DNA from: Erodium maritimum
Lineage: Eukaryota; Streptophyta; Magnoliopsida; Geraniales; Geraniaceae
Length of the DNA stretch: 64,000 bases
Direction of reading: 5' to 3'
Assembly: GCA_963921825.1 (NCBI GenBank)
Contig: OY997588.1
Span: forward strand, 8,756,001-8,820,000
The first letter of the stretch is position 1. The number at the start of each line of letters is the position of its first letter. Below, piece after piece: positions 1-15,849 of the stretch. The translations under genes were made by a program, and so were the position numbers. The notes beneath the pieces are model-generated. The model was not told the origin of the DNA. It did not search any database and worked only from the letters and a program-made list of their open reading frames with translations.

Positions 1-175
1 TTTTGATAAATAAAATTTGGGGTTGGTTCAAAACGTGTAGTGATAAACTTGTAAATAAGACGAGTAACGAGGGAGTAACCCACTTTTTACGACCGTTATG
101 TGGTAATTTCATCATCTTGCAGACTCGTTACGACAAAATCTGATGTTGGAATATGTGATATCGAACTATTTCTTA
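1..175. other. Left-edge non-coding sequence
   Basis: AT-rich sequence before the first recognisable insertion. No gene or repeat boundary is visible. It holds the left flank of the target-site duplication that starts at 176. Confidence 0.5.
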
Positions 176-186
176 TGATATTAGTT

Positions 187-1460
187 TTTTTTTATCAGCA
201 ATTTTTTTATTATAAAGAACCAGGTTTTCAAAATGAAAAGCAAGGCCAAGAGGGTAACCCCTCAGATACAAACCAGGGCTAAAAAGCCCAACAATAACCA
301 TAACTAACAAACAGGTGGGTCTAACAAGAGTCTATACCCAGATATTACATGAAACAAACCAAACACGGGTCAAGCCCACGAACAAACAAGCCCAACAAGG
401 GGCAACTAGGGCCAACCAGGGCCAACAAGAACAATAAAACCTAAACAAACACAGACAGAAAAACCTCGAGCCCCGCGCCACCGAAGAAACACGCCACAGC
501 ATCGGTACCCACTCCTCGAAAATGAAGCACAACCGACCAAACCCAGCCGGAGAAACAGAACCACCACCGGTTCAACCAACAGAGTTGAGAAGACAGGGAC
601 CAAAACTCCAACAAGCCGCAAGGGAAGGCAACAATGTCGAACTCCAAACAGACCCGTAGGGCAGTCAAACCCTCACCTCCAACCTCCCCTAAACCTGGCA
701 AAGAACCAGAAGCCACCGACCCAAAAACAAGGGAGACCCACTAGAACCCAATACACCTATCTACAAACAGAGAGAAACCCTACAACCCTCATCCCCCTAA
801 AGTTTCAAACAGAGCCCAAAGGCAAACAATCCACGGCGGTCAACACCCTTCGTGGACCCCGGATCACAGCACCGTGACCGGGAAGGGAAGCTTGAAGAGG
901 GAAGGGTTGAGGGCTAAATCTGCAGTAGTAGGAGAGAAAGCCTAGTGGGAGCTCTGCCTTGAAATCCCGAAACCCCTCTCTCAGATCTCCGAAAAGGAGA
1001 TCCCGACGGCGGCCAACACCGACCAGTCGTCCAAGAGGATGAGAGACAGCAACCAATCATCAAAGCGAAGAAAGGGAGCCAGGTAACAAGAGGGCACAAG
1101 TGAAGGGGAAGTAAACTTACCTCGTCGCAGATCTGACGCCCCACTCTCAGATCTCGGAAAAAAGAGACCCCATCGACGGTCAGCACCAACCGGACGACTA
1201 GCTAAGGCGAGAGAAAGCTCCAAAGACGCTGGGGGAGTAGATATGAACAAAACGAAGAAAAAAGGAAGGACGAGAAGTCAAAAGAACAGAGCGGGCTGTA
1301 GGAGAAAGGAGGAAGGGGGAGAAATGAGTGAAAGTAGTAGAGGAGAGGGAGAAGAGAGGCCGTCGCCGGCGGCCAAACAGAGGAAGAAGGAAGAGAACGG
1401 TGGGTAGGATTCGGGAGGATTCTAGAGAGAGATCACACCTCCAGCCAATCCATTCCTTTG
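187..1460 (-). mobile_element. Non-autonomous LINE-like retroelement A
   Basis: The left end is a T-run, which read on the minus strand is an A-rich 3' tail. The flanks carry the direct repeat TGATATTAGTT at 176-186 and 1461-1471, as expected for target-primed insertion. The body is purine-rich and GC-rich and has no reverse transcriptase, so any mobility would need proteins supplied in trans. It contains a diverged internal duplication: about 981-1047 resembles about 1145-1217, both built on a CAGATCTC core. The left ends of A and of element B (from 1472) share a T-run, a short ATCAGCAA block and an AAAGAACCA block, so they belong to one family. ORFs inside it look like chance frames. The class is inferred from structure, not from a recognised protein. 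Confidence 0.6.
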
Positions 1461-1471
1461 TGATATTAGTT

Positions 1472-3028
1472 TTTTTTTATCAGCAATTTTTTTTTTATAA
1501 AGAACCAAGTTTCCAAATTGGAAACAAGGCTAAGGGCGAACCCTCCATTACAACATAGAGTATGCCAAAATGACACCTCCAACCAGAAACACATAACCCT
1601 AACAAAGGGTATAACATAGGTCTACTACCCAGATTTTACACACATTAAGCAAACAAAGACAAACCCACGCAGGGGTTGTAAAAGGACTCTTACCCAAGAA
1701 GATAAAACAACCAAGAAGTAAACCAAGAAACAACACTGGGTCTAACAACAACCTATACCCAGAAAACAAGTACAACCAGAAAACAAGCCAACAATGGCAG
1801 AACTACTAAACCATAAAAGTAAACAGAGTCTAGAAACTCATAATGCAACCAATAAGTACGAGGAGAAAACAATGAAGCAGCACCATTCCGTCCGGACACC
1901 CAACAGAAATCAGAAACCAGAAAAAAGCAATCCAAACCCTAATCCCCAGCGGATTCAACCAAATCCCCACTATTTTCTCCCAAAAAGTGAGAGACAACCG
2001 GGTGCTGGCCAACACCAAAACACCCGTACTCCGGCTATGGCAAAGCCACCACCGGAGTAAGCAAAACCCAAGAATCAAGACCTAAGCTATCACCGGAGAT
2101 CCTAAAATCATCCGTCACCACAGGCCAACACCAAAATGGTGATTCCCAAACCCAGTTGAGTTCAGGAGAGTGAGAAGCAGTCAAGAATCTAGGATTTCAA
2201 GGATATGGAGAAAACGGAAGGGAAAGGAGGAAAAACCTACCCAAGTGTCGCAACACCCACTCAAGTGCTCTGCTCCAGCCAGAATCAAAAGACCCAAACC
2301 GATCCGTCCGGTCAACGCCAGCAACGAACCCCGCACCAAGCAACTCCACGGCAAGGCTACGAAAAAGGGGGCAACGAGCCCTCGAGGGCTGGGATCCGGT
2401 ATCAAGTAGCAATGATACCTGTGAGGGAGTAAATCCAAGGACTCTAGTGCCAGATCTGAAGCAAGGGTGAAAGCAAGCGCCTTCGCCGAAAATCCAAGTG
2501 AAACCAAAGGACAGATCCGCAACCGACAACCTACCACAGATCTGAACCGAGGGGAAACGAGCGGTTCTGAGCACCGGGCAACGGAGAGGTGGAAAAGGAA
2601 AACACCGGCGACCAAAGCCGTTGTAGATCTGAAGCCATCGACTTAACACCGGCGACCAAAGCCGTTGTAGATCTGAAGCCATCGACTTAACACCGGCGAC
2701 CAAAGCCGTTGTAGATCTGAAGCCATCGACTTCAAAGATGAAGAAGAAAAGCTTCCCACACTCAAATCTACCACGGCCTCGGTCGGAGGCTCAAGGAAAA
2801 ATGGAAAAATGGCCACCGAACAGAACACGGCGACCGGAGAGGGAGAAAGAGGCGAAACCAAGGGAAAAGAGGGTAAAAAGGAAGGAGAAGACACGGGTGT
2901 GTCACCGGCGTCGTCACTGGCTCCGAGGGAGGCCAGATCTGACGCCGGTGACGGCGGTAGAGTGCGCGGCTAGGGTTGCAAGGTTAGAGAGAAGGGAGAG
3001 ATTTTTTTTTTTAGAGAGAGGCTATTTG
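1472..3028 (-). mobile_element. Non-autonomous LINE-like retroelement B
   Basis: An 18-bp perfect direct repeat, TCCTTTGTGATATTAGTT, flanks it at 1454-1471 and 3029-3046, fixing its ends to within a few bases. It has the same orientation and the same type of A-rich tail as element A. The last 11 bases of its duplication are also the target duplication of A, so B entered the very site where A already sat. The body is GC-rich in its 5' half (right side), includes a 44-bp triplication at 2601-2732, and encodes no recognisable protein. Confidence 0.7.
2601..2732. repeat. 44-bp tandem repeat, three copies
   Basis: Three essentially identical units begin at 2601, 2645 and 2689, each opening AACACCGGCGACC and closing GCCATCGACTT. 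The near-perfect identity suggests recent expansion inside retroelement B. The period is not a multiple of three, which argues against a translated repeat. Confidence 0.9.
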
Positions 3029-3046
3029 TCCTTTGTGATATTAGTT

Positions 3047-3684
3047 AACGTTAATGATACTTTAGTTATATGATTATAGTATTAGTTCAATGAGTAAATT
3101 ACCTATCTATTTGTGCACCCTCCATTTTAAGTTTAGCATTGCTACTGTGCATGGAATCTAAATCTGGATGATACAAGATGTGGTCTCTGGTTTTTAGGTA
3201 AAATTTGTACCTAAAATTTAAATAATTAGTTGACATAAGTTAATTATAAATTTATAATACATGGTTTTGCTTTGCTTTTACCTTCAAATCAAGTTATCAT
3301 ACAAACAATATAAAATCCAACCCTTGAAAGGAAACTTATAGTTAAGTGGAGCCCATTTTGTATTATTTTGTTTTTGAGGTTATTATCAAAGAGTGGGTGT
3401 CATTGTGTGTCATGTAGTTCATCATGACTCCAACATTTAGTCTTTTCATAGGCTCACCGATAAACAAAAGAGCTCTACTCCTATAATCCCTTGAGGCTCC
3501 AACAATTATTGCAAAACAACAAAATAAAAGTCAATGCATGTCTGCTGCTACATCTCTTATAGGCTATAGCTGATGAGCAATGATGCACTCACATGGATAA
3601 TAGAGCAAACATATAGCTGCACTAACTTCTTTTTCCTTCGTAGTAAATGAATTTGGAATTCCCCATTTTCGACGAGGAATATGC
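3047..3684. other. AT-rich intergenic sequence
   Basis: No gene, RNA or transposon boundary is visible here. It is ordinary low-complexity plant intergenic DNA downstream of VTE1. Confidence 0.5.
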
Positions 3685-4007
3685 ATTACAATATAATTAT
3701 AATTGAGTCTTTAACTATCAAATTAAGCTTTTAGTTGAGTTGGTCCTCTAATATGGTATCAGAGTTTGTTACCTCACGGACCCGAGTTCAAACCTCACTC
3801 TCTACAAAAAAATTCTAATTTACTCTCTATTTATCAAATTTGCCCAAAATAAGCTAGCCCTTATCATTCTTCTCAATGGACTCATCTCTCTTCTAAATAA
3901 TTCACTTCCAAACCCGTAAACGGGCTTGTCCGTGAGAGCGCGTGTTAGATTATAATTGAGCCTTCAACTATCAGCTTAAGCTTCTAGTTGAGTTGGTCCT
4001 CTAATAA
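3685..4007 (+). mobile_element. TRIM-like miniature LTR element
   Basis: Two direct repeats of about 60 bp lie at roughly 3685-3753 and 3943-4007, sharing a core containing AAGCTT, TAGTTGAGTTGG and TCCTCTAAT. Directly after the left copy is TGGTATCAGAGT (3754-3765), the primer-binding site complementary to initiator Met-tRNA that plant LTR elements use. The right copy begins TGTTAG, a canonical LTR start. The interior is under 200 bp and non-coding, fitting TRIM/SMART elements that depend on other elements' proteins. The left LTR start is eroded and I could not confirm a 5-bp target duplication. Confidence 0.65.
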
Positions 4008-4553
4008 TATGTACAACTTCAAACATTAGGGTGTTCTACGAGATCAAGTTGTAAATTGAAAAAAAAATAAGAGCAAAGAATTAAAATTATATATTTATAT
4101 GTAATGGTAATTTCGTAATTCTGAAAGTTAAGCATGAACTTGAGGTGTTAGAAGGGAAGCTTGTGACTGAAACTAGCTTTACTTCCGATCGTTCACAACA
4201 TTTTTGGTTTGATCTCGTAGAAGGGTGTTCTTACGAGATCAAGTTGTAAGCTGAATGAAATTATATACTTTCATTATCAAAACCGAACATTACACTTTTA
4301 AGGATTGAATTTGAACTAAAAAATGAACAATTCCAATCATCAAGAAAGAAATGTATATTCTAAATCTGAGAAAGCGGTGAACTAATAGTTACATATTTGG
4401 AACTCTTATGCATAGGATAGGGTTCTTACACCAATACATAGGAAAGAATCTCAATGAGTTACTTACATGATTCGGATCATTTGAAGAGTTTCAACAAAGG
4501 AACACACTGTGAATCAGTCTATACTTACAATGGAACTACTAACGAATCTGAGC
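4008..4553. other. VTE1 3' flank
   Basis: AT-rich sequence between the TRIM-like element and the VTE1 stop codon. It should contain the VTE1 3' UTR and polyadenylation site, but I cannot place them. Confidence 0.5.
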
Positions 4554-9958
<5,405 letters not shown>

Positions 9959-11060
9959 GGAAAATTTTCGGGAAGCAGGAGAGAAAACACCAGGAAAATT
10001 TGTTGCTACTTGGGAGTGGCGTGTGAACTGTGGGGAAGAGTGATTTTCTAGGAGAGTTCGTTTCGTACTTCTCAGACCCTGAAAACGACAGGTCGGAAGA
10101 GTGAGGTCAGGTGGCGGGTAATCAACCAAACAAAAATAAGAGAGCTCAAATTTTTTGACTATCAAATCATTATACCCCCCGCAAATAAGAAAATTACACA
10201 TTACCTTGCATCATTTTTTTTTGGGGAAATTTCATTTTACCACCCTGATAAACATTTAATTTCAGTTTGGTACCCTGGTATAAATTTTTATCAGTTTCAT
10301 ACTCTACCAAACTTTTAATTTCACTTCATACCCAACCGGGTAAAATGTCCAAAATACCCCTAACTATTACTCAAATTTTCAAACTCATGCCATTGGTTCA
10401 GAATATAAAAATTAGTGAAATGACAATAATACCCTTCATTATTTAAGATGTTAAAATGAAAATTTCCTTCAAAATTTTCAAATTTTACAAAATCAGTTTT
10501 TATTTTTATTAATTCCCTTTTTATTTAAAAAAAATCAGTTTTACATTAAAAAAATCATTTTTATTTATAAAAAATCATTTTTTTATAAAAATCAAAAATT
10601 TATTTATATATATTTTTTATTTTCTATTTTTTATATTATTGTTTTTTTTTCTCTTTTCTGTTTAATTCATTTTTTTTTCTTCAATCTTCAATATTTAGAA
10701 CTGATTTTTTTTCGTTTTTCTGCTCCAAACCATAACCCTAGCCCCAAATCTCAGTCCCAATTTTCACCCATTGATTTCTATCCACCCAAACCCTAATATT
10801 CGAGCAAACCCAGACGAAAAATCTGTTCGAATTCAACCCAGCCGGTTAACGAAGAGAACGTTGTCGACGGGACGAGTTCCCTCGGGCAGATCCAGATCCA
10901 AGCCACGAGTTCCCACAGAATTTTTAGAGAGATAAAAAGTGAAAAAATTGAATTGGTGGGTGAGGAGGAAGGGGGTGGAGTGGAGAGAGAAGTCTTGTGG
11001 GTCGCGGGTGTTGGGGTCGCGGGTGAGATCTTCATCTTCAACCTCGAGCTGGGGATGGGG

Positions 11061-11155
11061 CTGGCCGTGGAGTTCGACGCCGGGGATGGCCGTGGAGTTC
11101 GACGCCGGGGCTGGCCGTGGAGTTCGACGCCGGGGCTGGCCGGTGAGCTCGACGC
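11061..11155. repeat. 25-bp tandem repeat inside the MULE
   Basis: Units begin at 11061, 11086, 11111 and 11136 (last one partial), each carrying GGCCGTGGAGTTCGACGCC. The period of 25 shifts the reading frame at every unit, so ORFs across it are unlikely to be translated. Confidence 0.9.
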
Positions 11156-11220
11156 AGATCTGGGTCAAACAAGAGAGAGACGAAGATGAGGGTCCACTCC
11201 CAAAGAGATCTGAAACTTGA

Positions 11221-11325
11221 TGAAAAGGAAATAGAGAGAGTGGCACAAGAGTTTCAGATCTAAGATGAAAAGGAAATAGAGAGAGTGGCACGAGAGTTTC
11301 AGATCTGAGATGAAAAGGAAATGGA
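11221..11325. repeat. 45-bp tandem repeat inside the MULE
   Basis: Two full units begin at 11221 and 11266, and a partial one at 11311. Each starts TGAAAAGGAAAT and contains GTTTCAGATCT. The two full copies differ at only a couple of positions. Confidence 0.9.
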
Positions 11326-11798
11326 AAGGGTAAAGGTGATTCAAGTTTTGATTCAACAATTAAAAGTGAATTAAAAACTGAATTGATTTTAAATATAAAA
11401 AAAGTTGATTTTTATATTAATTTTTAAATAAATTTGAATTTTTAAATATAAAATTGAATTTTTAAAAATTAAAAAGATTTTTTAAAATAAAAAGTGAATT
11501 AGTAAAAATAAGAACTGATTTTGTAAAATTTGAAAATTTTGAAGGAAATTTTCATTTTAACACCCTAAACAATGAAGGGTATTATTGTCATTTCACTAAT
11601 TTTCAAATTCTGAACCAATGGCATGAGTTTGAAAATTTGAGTAATAGTTAGGGGTATTTTGGACATTTTACCCGGCTGGGTATGAAAGTGAAATTAAAAG
11701 TTTGGTAGGGTATGAAACTGATAAAAATTTATGCCAGGGTACCAAACTGAAATTAAATGTTTGTTAGGGTGGTAAAATGAAATTTTCCCTTTTTTTTT

Positions 11799-12132
11799 CA
11801 TTTGGATTTGAATAACAACTGCTTTTCAACCTCGGCACAATCATAGTTCTCAACCGATTTTTATAGACCAAGCATCTGAGTCACGTTAAAAGCCTTTTTC
11901 CCTTTACCTCTTAGTCTTGTCGTTGTCTTCTCTGACTTTTGGGACAGACTCCTCGAGTAGAAGTAAACTCGACATCGGTCGGTGTGATTGAGACATAAGA
12001 AATGGGAGTGTTCGGGTTGTATGAGCCATCCTCGCCCAACGTTGATCGTTTGCTTGCTCCACTTTCAACAATTTTTTTACTTTGGTTAGTCCTTCAGAAT
12101 ATTCCAGCAATGCTTGAGAGTGAAATGATATT
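11799..12132. other. Sequence between MULE and Harbinger ORF remnant
   Basis: No intact gene. It probably contains the decayed C-terminal part of the minus-strand Harbinger ORF that begins at 12541, but I could not follow a frame with confidence. Confidence 0.4.
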
Positions 12133-12541
12133 TATTAGGGTCGTTCCTCTGGTATTTGATTTCCGCTGCCTCAATTAGTTGGCTTCCAACCAACCACTTT
12201 TGTAGATACGCTCAATATGGATGAAGTGGCCTTGGAACCGCATTACCTTGCAATTCATCTGTTGCCAGTTGTCTATGCAATTCTTCAGTTTCCGTGTCTA
12301 GTGTTCAAGTTTGTTCGTCGCAATAAGCTCCTCAATGACGGTCCTCCATTACTACTATGTTTTCTTCCCATTCCCACCAACGCTATCCAGAGTTTTTGAG
12401 CTATGCTTCACATAACCGTTCTTTCTTGTCAACCGTCCACTTGATCCTCGGCCTAACGATGTTTTTCCCTTTCCTTGACCGAATACTTGATTGTGCCGCC
12501 TGGTTGGTGTTAGGTTGGGAAATATGACTCGGTTTAGACAT
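12133..12541 (-). pseudogene. Broken PIF-Harbinger Myb/SANT-like accessory ORF
   Basis: From the ATG at 12541 the minus strand reads MSKPSHISQPNTNQ and then a basic stretch RKGKNIVRPRIKWTVDKKER before an in-frame TAG. A second block in another frame near 12270-12170 reads NWQQMNCKVMRFQGHFIHI followed by ERIYKSGWLEAN and a stop. Both blocks resemble the Myb/SANT-like, NAM-associated DNA-binding protein encoded by plant PIF-Harbinger elements, which works with the DDE transposase. Several stops and frame shifts make it non-functional. It could instead derive from a host gene of the same superfamily. Confidence 0.6.
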
Positions 12542-13075
12542 ATCATCTTCGATGAACGACCCCAACATGTGGTATCCGATTGAAGTTATGTTTCATCGGC
12601 TTAACTTTCTTCGTAGTCATCATTGAGCAATGCGAAATAATTCACTGCAAAAAAAGGGGAGAAATATAGGAGTAGAAGAGTGTGAAGAAGTTAAAAAGAT
12701 GTGTGAAAAAAATATTGGGATAGTGATTGTATTAATAGGGGTGCAAATAGGAATTTTGGGGGTTGAGAGAAGAAATAGTCGTTGCTGGCACAACGAAATG
12801 GTGAGCTGACTAGTCGTTGTTGGCACACGACAATAGTGGACTGGTGAGCTGAATAGACGTTGCAGCCACGTAGTAGCACACTGGTGGAGCACGTTACCGT
12901 TAACATCACGTGGTTGCGAGGTTTCGCTTAGCCACCCTGACTCAACAACTAGACGCAATGGGAGTAGACAAGCAGTTGCCCCATCCCCGCAACGCCGTCT
13001 CCCTTTCTACCGGCCAGTGTTGCAACTACTCCTCCCTTGTTACGCCAGATCATTTTTGTCATATTGTACATGTTT
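12542..13075 (-). other. Probable 5' leader of the Harbinger remnant
   Basis: AT-rich promoter-like DNA upstream of the remnant ORF on the minus strand, followed by more GC-rich sequence with repeated CAACGAC motifs at 12775-12830. A similar leader precedes the Harbinger fragment at 63165. Confidence 0.4.
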
Positions 13076-13088
13076 TAACATAATTGTT

Positions 13089-14121
13089 TTTTTGTGAACG
13101 AAAGGTGCAATTTATTAATTTAAATTCAAATACATCTGAGTGCACTAGGAATAAATCACTGACCACGAAGAACAAAAACGGACAAAAGACACAATGGTGT
13201 CGCAATTCTTTTCATAATACAACCGTCACCGACGGTATTGGATGGGTCAACTATCACTGAGTTGGGATGTCGTATATGCAAAGATAGAATACGAAGAGGG
13301 GGATGGGATACTGGAGATCCTGAGGGACCTCGACTGTAATGGTGAAGGGGGGAGGCAGCACATCGTACAGGGACCCCTCCCAGAGCCAGTCGTTGATGCA
13401 CATCGTGCCACTCATTCCTCATGGCGGGGATGTTTCCCCGCTCTGAACTGATCCTCCCGAGGGACCCCAGCCGAGCCTTTGAGTGCTCCAGTTCCATCTC
13501 CAGACATGCGCCCTCCACCTAGTATCAGATCAGAGTGGGGGGGGGGGAGCCGGACTCCTAGCAGCTGCGTCATCCGGGGGAGGAGGGGCCAGAGCAAGGT
13601 ATTGGCAAACCCTAGAAACCGCACCGCCCAGGGGGGTGGAGGGGCCAGAGCAAGGTCTTGCCTCAACGGGTGGGTCGGCGGAATAGGGTTTGGAGGGGGA
13701 AAACCGAGGAGGACGTTGTGTGAGAAAAATGTAATTGTGGGACGTCGCAAGGGCCGCCCTCGTCTCGGTTTTGCGGCCAGGGATGGAGCAATTGCTCCCA
13801 TGGATAAGGAGGCCACATCCACCGATGCTCCCGAACCAAGGAGTGGGAGGACCGACAACACCGGCGTAGAGGAAGACAATGCCATAACCGAGGGTTTGGC
13901 TTTTCTCCGTCGACGACTCCTATCCCCAGCACCGGGAACGGTCTGCGAGGGACATGACGATAACAGAGGGGCATCACCGGCTGGGGCAGCGACAGCAACG
14001 ACCGGAGGAACCATGATAGAGGACAAATCGACGACAGGGGCAAGAGAGAACACCATAGCTAGGGCGGCTAGGGTCAGGGGGAGCTCTCAAAAGGCGAGCG
14101 AGAAAAAATAATTTTACTTTA
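13089..14121 (-). mobile_element. Non-autonomous LINE-like retroelement C
   Basis: A perfect 13-bp direct repeat, TAACATAATTGTT, flanks it at 13076-13088 and 14122-14134. The left end is T-rich, giving an A-tail on the minus strand. The body (1033 bp) is GC-rich and carries a 214-codon open frame on the minus strand (14056-13412), rich in Pro, Ala and Arg, with no reverse transcriptase or zinc knuckle. It may be an internally deleted LINE or an unrelated parasitic family. Confidence 0.75.
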
Positions 14122-14235
14122 TAACATAATTGTTCATTAATAGAAGACTGTGAACAATACTTATTTTATGTTTCTATTTATTTTAAAATTCAATATAATT
14201 TTCAACAAGTAGACAAAACCTTTTGAAGTTTTAGT

Positions 14236-15531
14236 TTTTTTTTTAGAATAAACATTGCAATTGTATTAAATCATGATAAAAGAGTTTGGTAGGTACTCGA
14301 ACGTACCCTACCTACATAACAAATCCAGCTAATAATTAGAAATGAATTGAAAGCAATAAAATCGGCTTTGGTAATGGGTTGCGGACGAAGGGGATATCTG
14401 CGGTAGCGTCTGGTGACACCGATACAGCATGCTTCTTCCAACATGGGACGAGGCGAGCCAACCAAGTTTAGGGGAATACTGGTGGACCTACATCTCCCCC
14501 AGTGTGTCAGCGTGCGTCGTCCTCCCTGAACTGATAATGGTAGGGCTCCTGAACGCGGGTTTGCTGACTCCGGACTGGAAGGGGAGACAAATATCGACTG
14601 ATGATGGTGCCGTCGCCATCCATCCGGCGGGAAGGGGTCACAGTTGACCCACCCCTCCCCGGGCCACCTCAGACTCATTCCTGTAGGCGAGGGTGCTTGA
14701 AGCCCCCCGCCGGTATTGCTTGTGACTCTGGGAACGCTTCCCCTCGGCCCGGCCCAGCCCGCTGCTCCAGGTCCATCCCCTCCGTTTTAGGATTGTCCCC
14801 TACCTCATCAGCCGCCTTCCCCTTCAGCCGTCGTCGCCCCTGCGCCGCCGGAGACTCCAGCTGCATGTCGTCCGAGTCCGACGGATCCCGGATCAGCACC
14901 TGTCCCACCACCACGTCCGCGTGCAGCAGCCCCACCGGAGATCCGTCGCTCCTCATGGCTGAGAAACGCACGGGAGGGGACCCGCTGTCCCGCGACGTCC
15001 TCGGCTCCGGCGCAGACCCGACCGCCTCCGTCTCCCCCGTCTCGATCACCAGAGTCTTCGGGGACAACCCAGACCCAGCGCCGCCCCCCTCCCAGCCACC
15101 ATGTGGCCGTCTCCTTCCTGCAGACCGACGACCTTCAACGCCGTCCTCCCCCCCCCCCCCCCCCCCCCCCGCGTCCACGACGCCCACGTCGACACCACCG
15201 TCGACCTCATTCCCCACGACCTCCTCATGTGCAACATACCACAGAGATGGATAGCCAGAGACACTAGAGAGTCTAGCCACCAAAGTCGGCATCGTCTCTC
15301 CAAAAAAACCAAACCCTACCTTTTGCAGAGAGAGCAAAAAAGAGGCGGCTATATTCAAACAATCAGATGAACAACAACCATGTAGAATCAAGGGGAAGAA
15401 GAGAGCACCTGTGACCATTGATCCCTGCAAAGCATCTATGATCGACACCATGCTCCTCCATGAAGCCTTGCGCAGTGGTGGCCGAAGCCCTAGCCGCCGC
15501 TCACGCATGCTCTCAGAGAATATCCAGATTT
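14236..15531 (-). mobile_element. Non-autonomous LINE-like retroelement D
   Basis: A perfect 15-bp direct repeat, TTTTGAAGTTTTAGT, flanks it at 14221-14235 and 15532-15546. It has the same orientation as element C, only 100 bp away, and likewise an A-tail on the minus strand and a GC-rich body. A 277-codon minus-strand open frame (15508-14675) has low complexity, including a poly-Gly run encoded by the C-tract at 15148-15170, and matches no family I recognise. Confidence 0.75.
15148..15170. repeat. Poly-C tract, 23 bases
   Basis: An uninterrupted C homopolymer within retroelement D. Tracts of this kind are prone to sequencing and assembly length errors, so the length is uncertain. Confidence 0.9.
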
Positions 15532-15546
15532 TTTTGAAGTTTTAGT

Positions 15547-15849
15547 AATTAATTATTTTTATTATATATATTAAATATGATGTAATTTTGATGGAAAAAA
15601 AGAACATCAAATCCTAGTTAAACTCGAATATTCAAATATATACGGATCAAATTCTAATTATTTTTAAAAAATTAACTCATTACAAAAAACAAAAAAAATT
15701 AACTCGATAAGCCGGCTGTAGGTAAAGGACTTATTGCTCTGTGAGACCTTGATGCACTCACTTCCAAAATCTTTCACAAACATCGTGTTCTCAGATCCGT
15801 GAGCTTCGACCAACGAAGCGCGACGCAGAGTCGCCAATTCGCCTTGGCC
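15547..15849 (+). promoter_or_regulatory. EMC1 promoter and 5' UTR
   Basis: AT-rich sequence upstream of the EMC1 start codon, becoming less AT-rich after about 15740, as expected for a 5' UTR. Retroelement D ends about 320 bp upstream of the ATG. No TATA box can be assigned with confidence. Confidence 0.5.

Larger units (their letters stand above)
10223..11789. mobile_element. Mutator-like element (MULE) with long terminal inverted repeats
   Basis: The ends are inverted repeats of about 280 bp: left 10223 to about 10500, right about 11510 to 11789. The outer ends read GGGGAAATTTCATTTTACC and, on the opposite strand, GGGAAAATTTCATTTTACC. Nine T residues flank each side (10214-10222 and 11790-11798), matching the 9-bp duplication of Mutator elements, although a homopolymer is weak proof. 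No transposase is visible, so it is non-autonomous. The centre (about 10730-11330) is GC-rich and unlike the AT-rich arms, which would fit a captured gene fragment (Pack-MULE). It ends about 265 bp upstream of the VTE1 start codon. Confidence 0.8.

Noticed and set aside
3754-3800. tRNA gene from the TGGTATCAGAG match
   Set aside because: The match is the complement-type primer-binding site directly after a terminal repeat, which marks an LTR-type element, not a tRNA.
10833-11291. 152-codon open frame in the MULE as a transposase or captured gene
   Set aside because: It runs through 25-bp and 45-bp tandem arrays whose periods do not both preserve frame, and no transposase motifs are present.
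13412-14056. 214-codon minus-strand open frame as a new protein gene
   Set aside because: It lies entirely inside a retroelement with 13-bp target duplications, is GC-driven low-complexity sequence, overlaps a similar-length frame on the other strand and shows no known domain.
14675-15508. 277-codon minus-strand open frame as a protein gene
   Set aside because: It is within retroelement D, includes a poly-Gly run from a C homopolymer, and the opposite strand is also open over long stretches, which is typical of GC-rich non-coding DNA.
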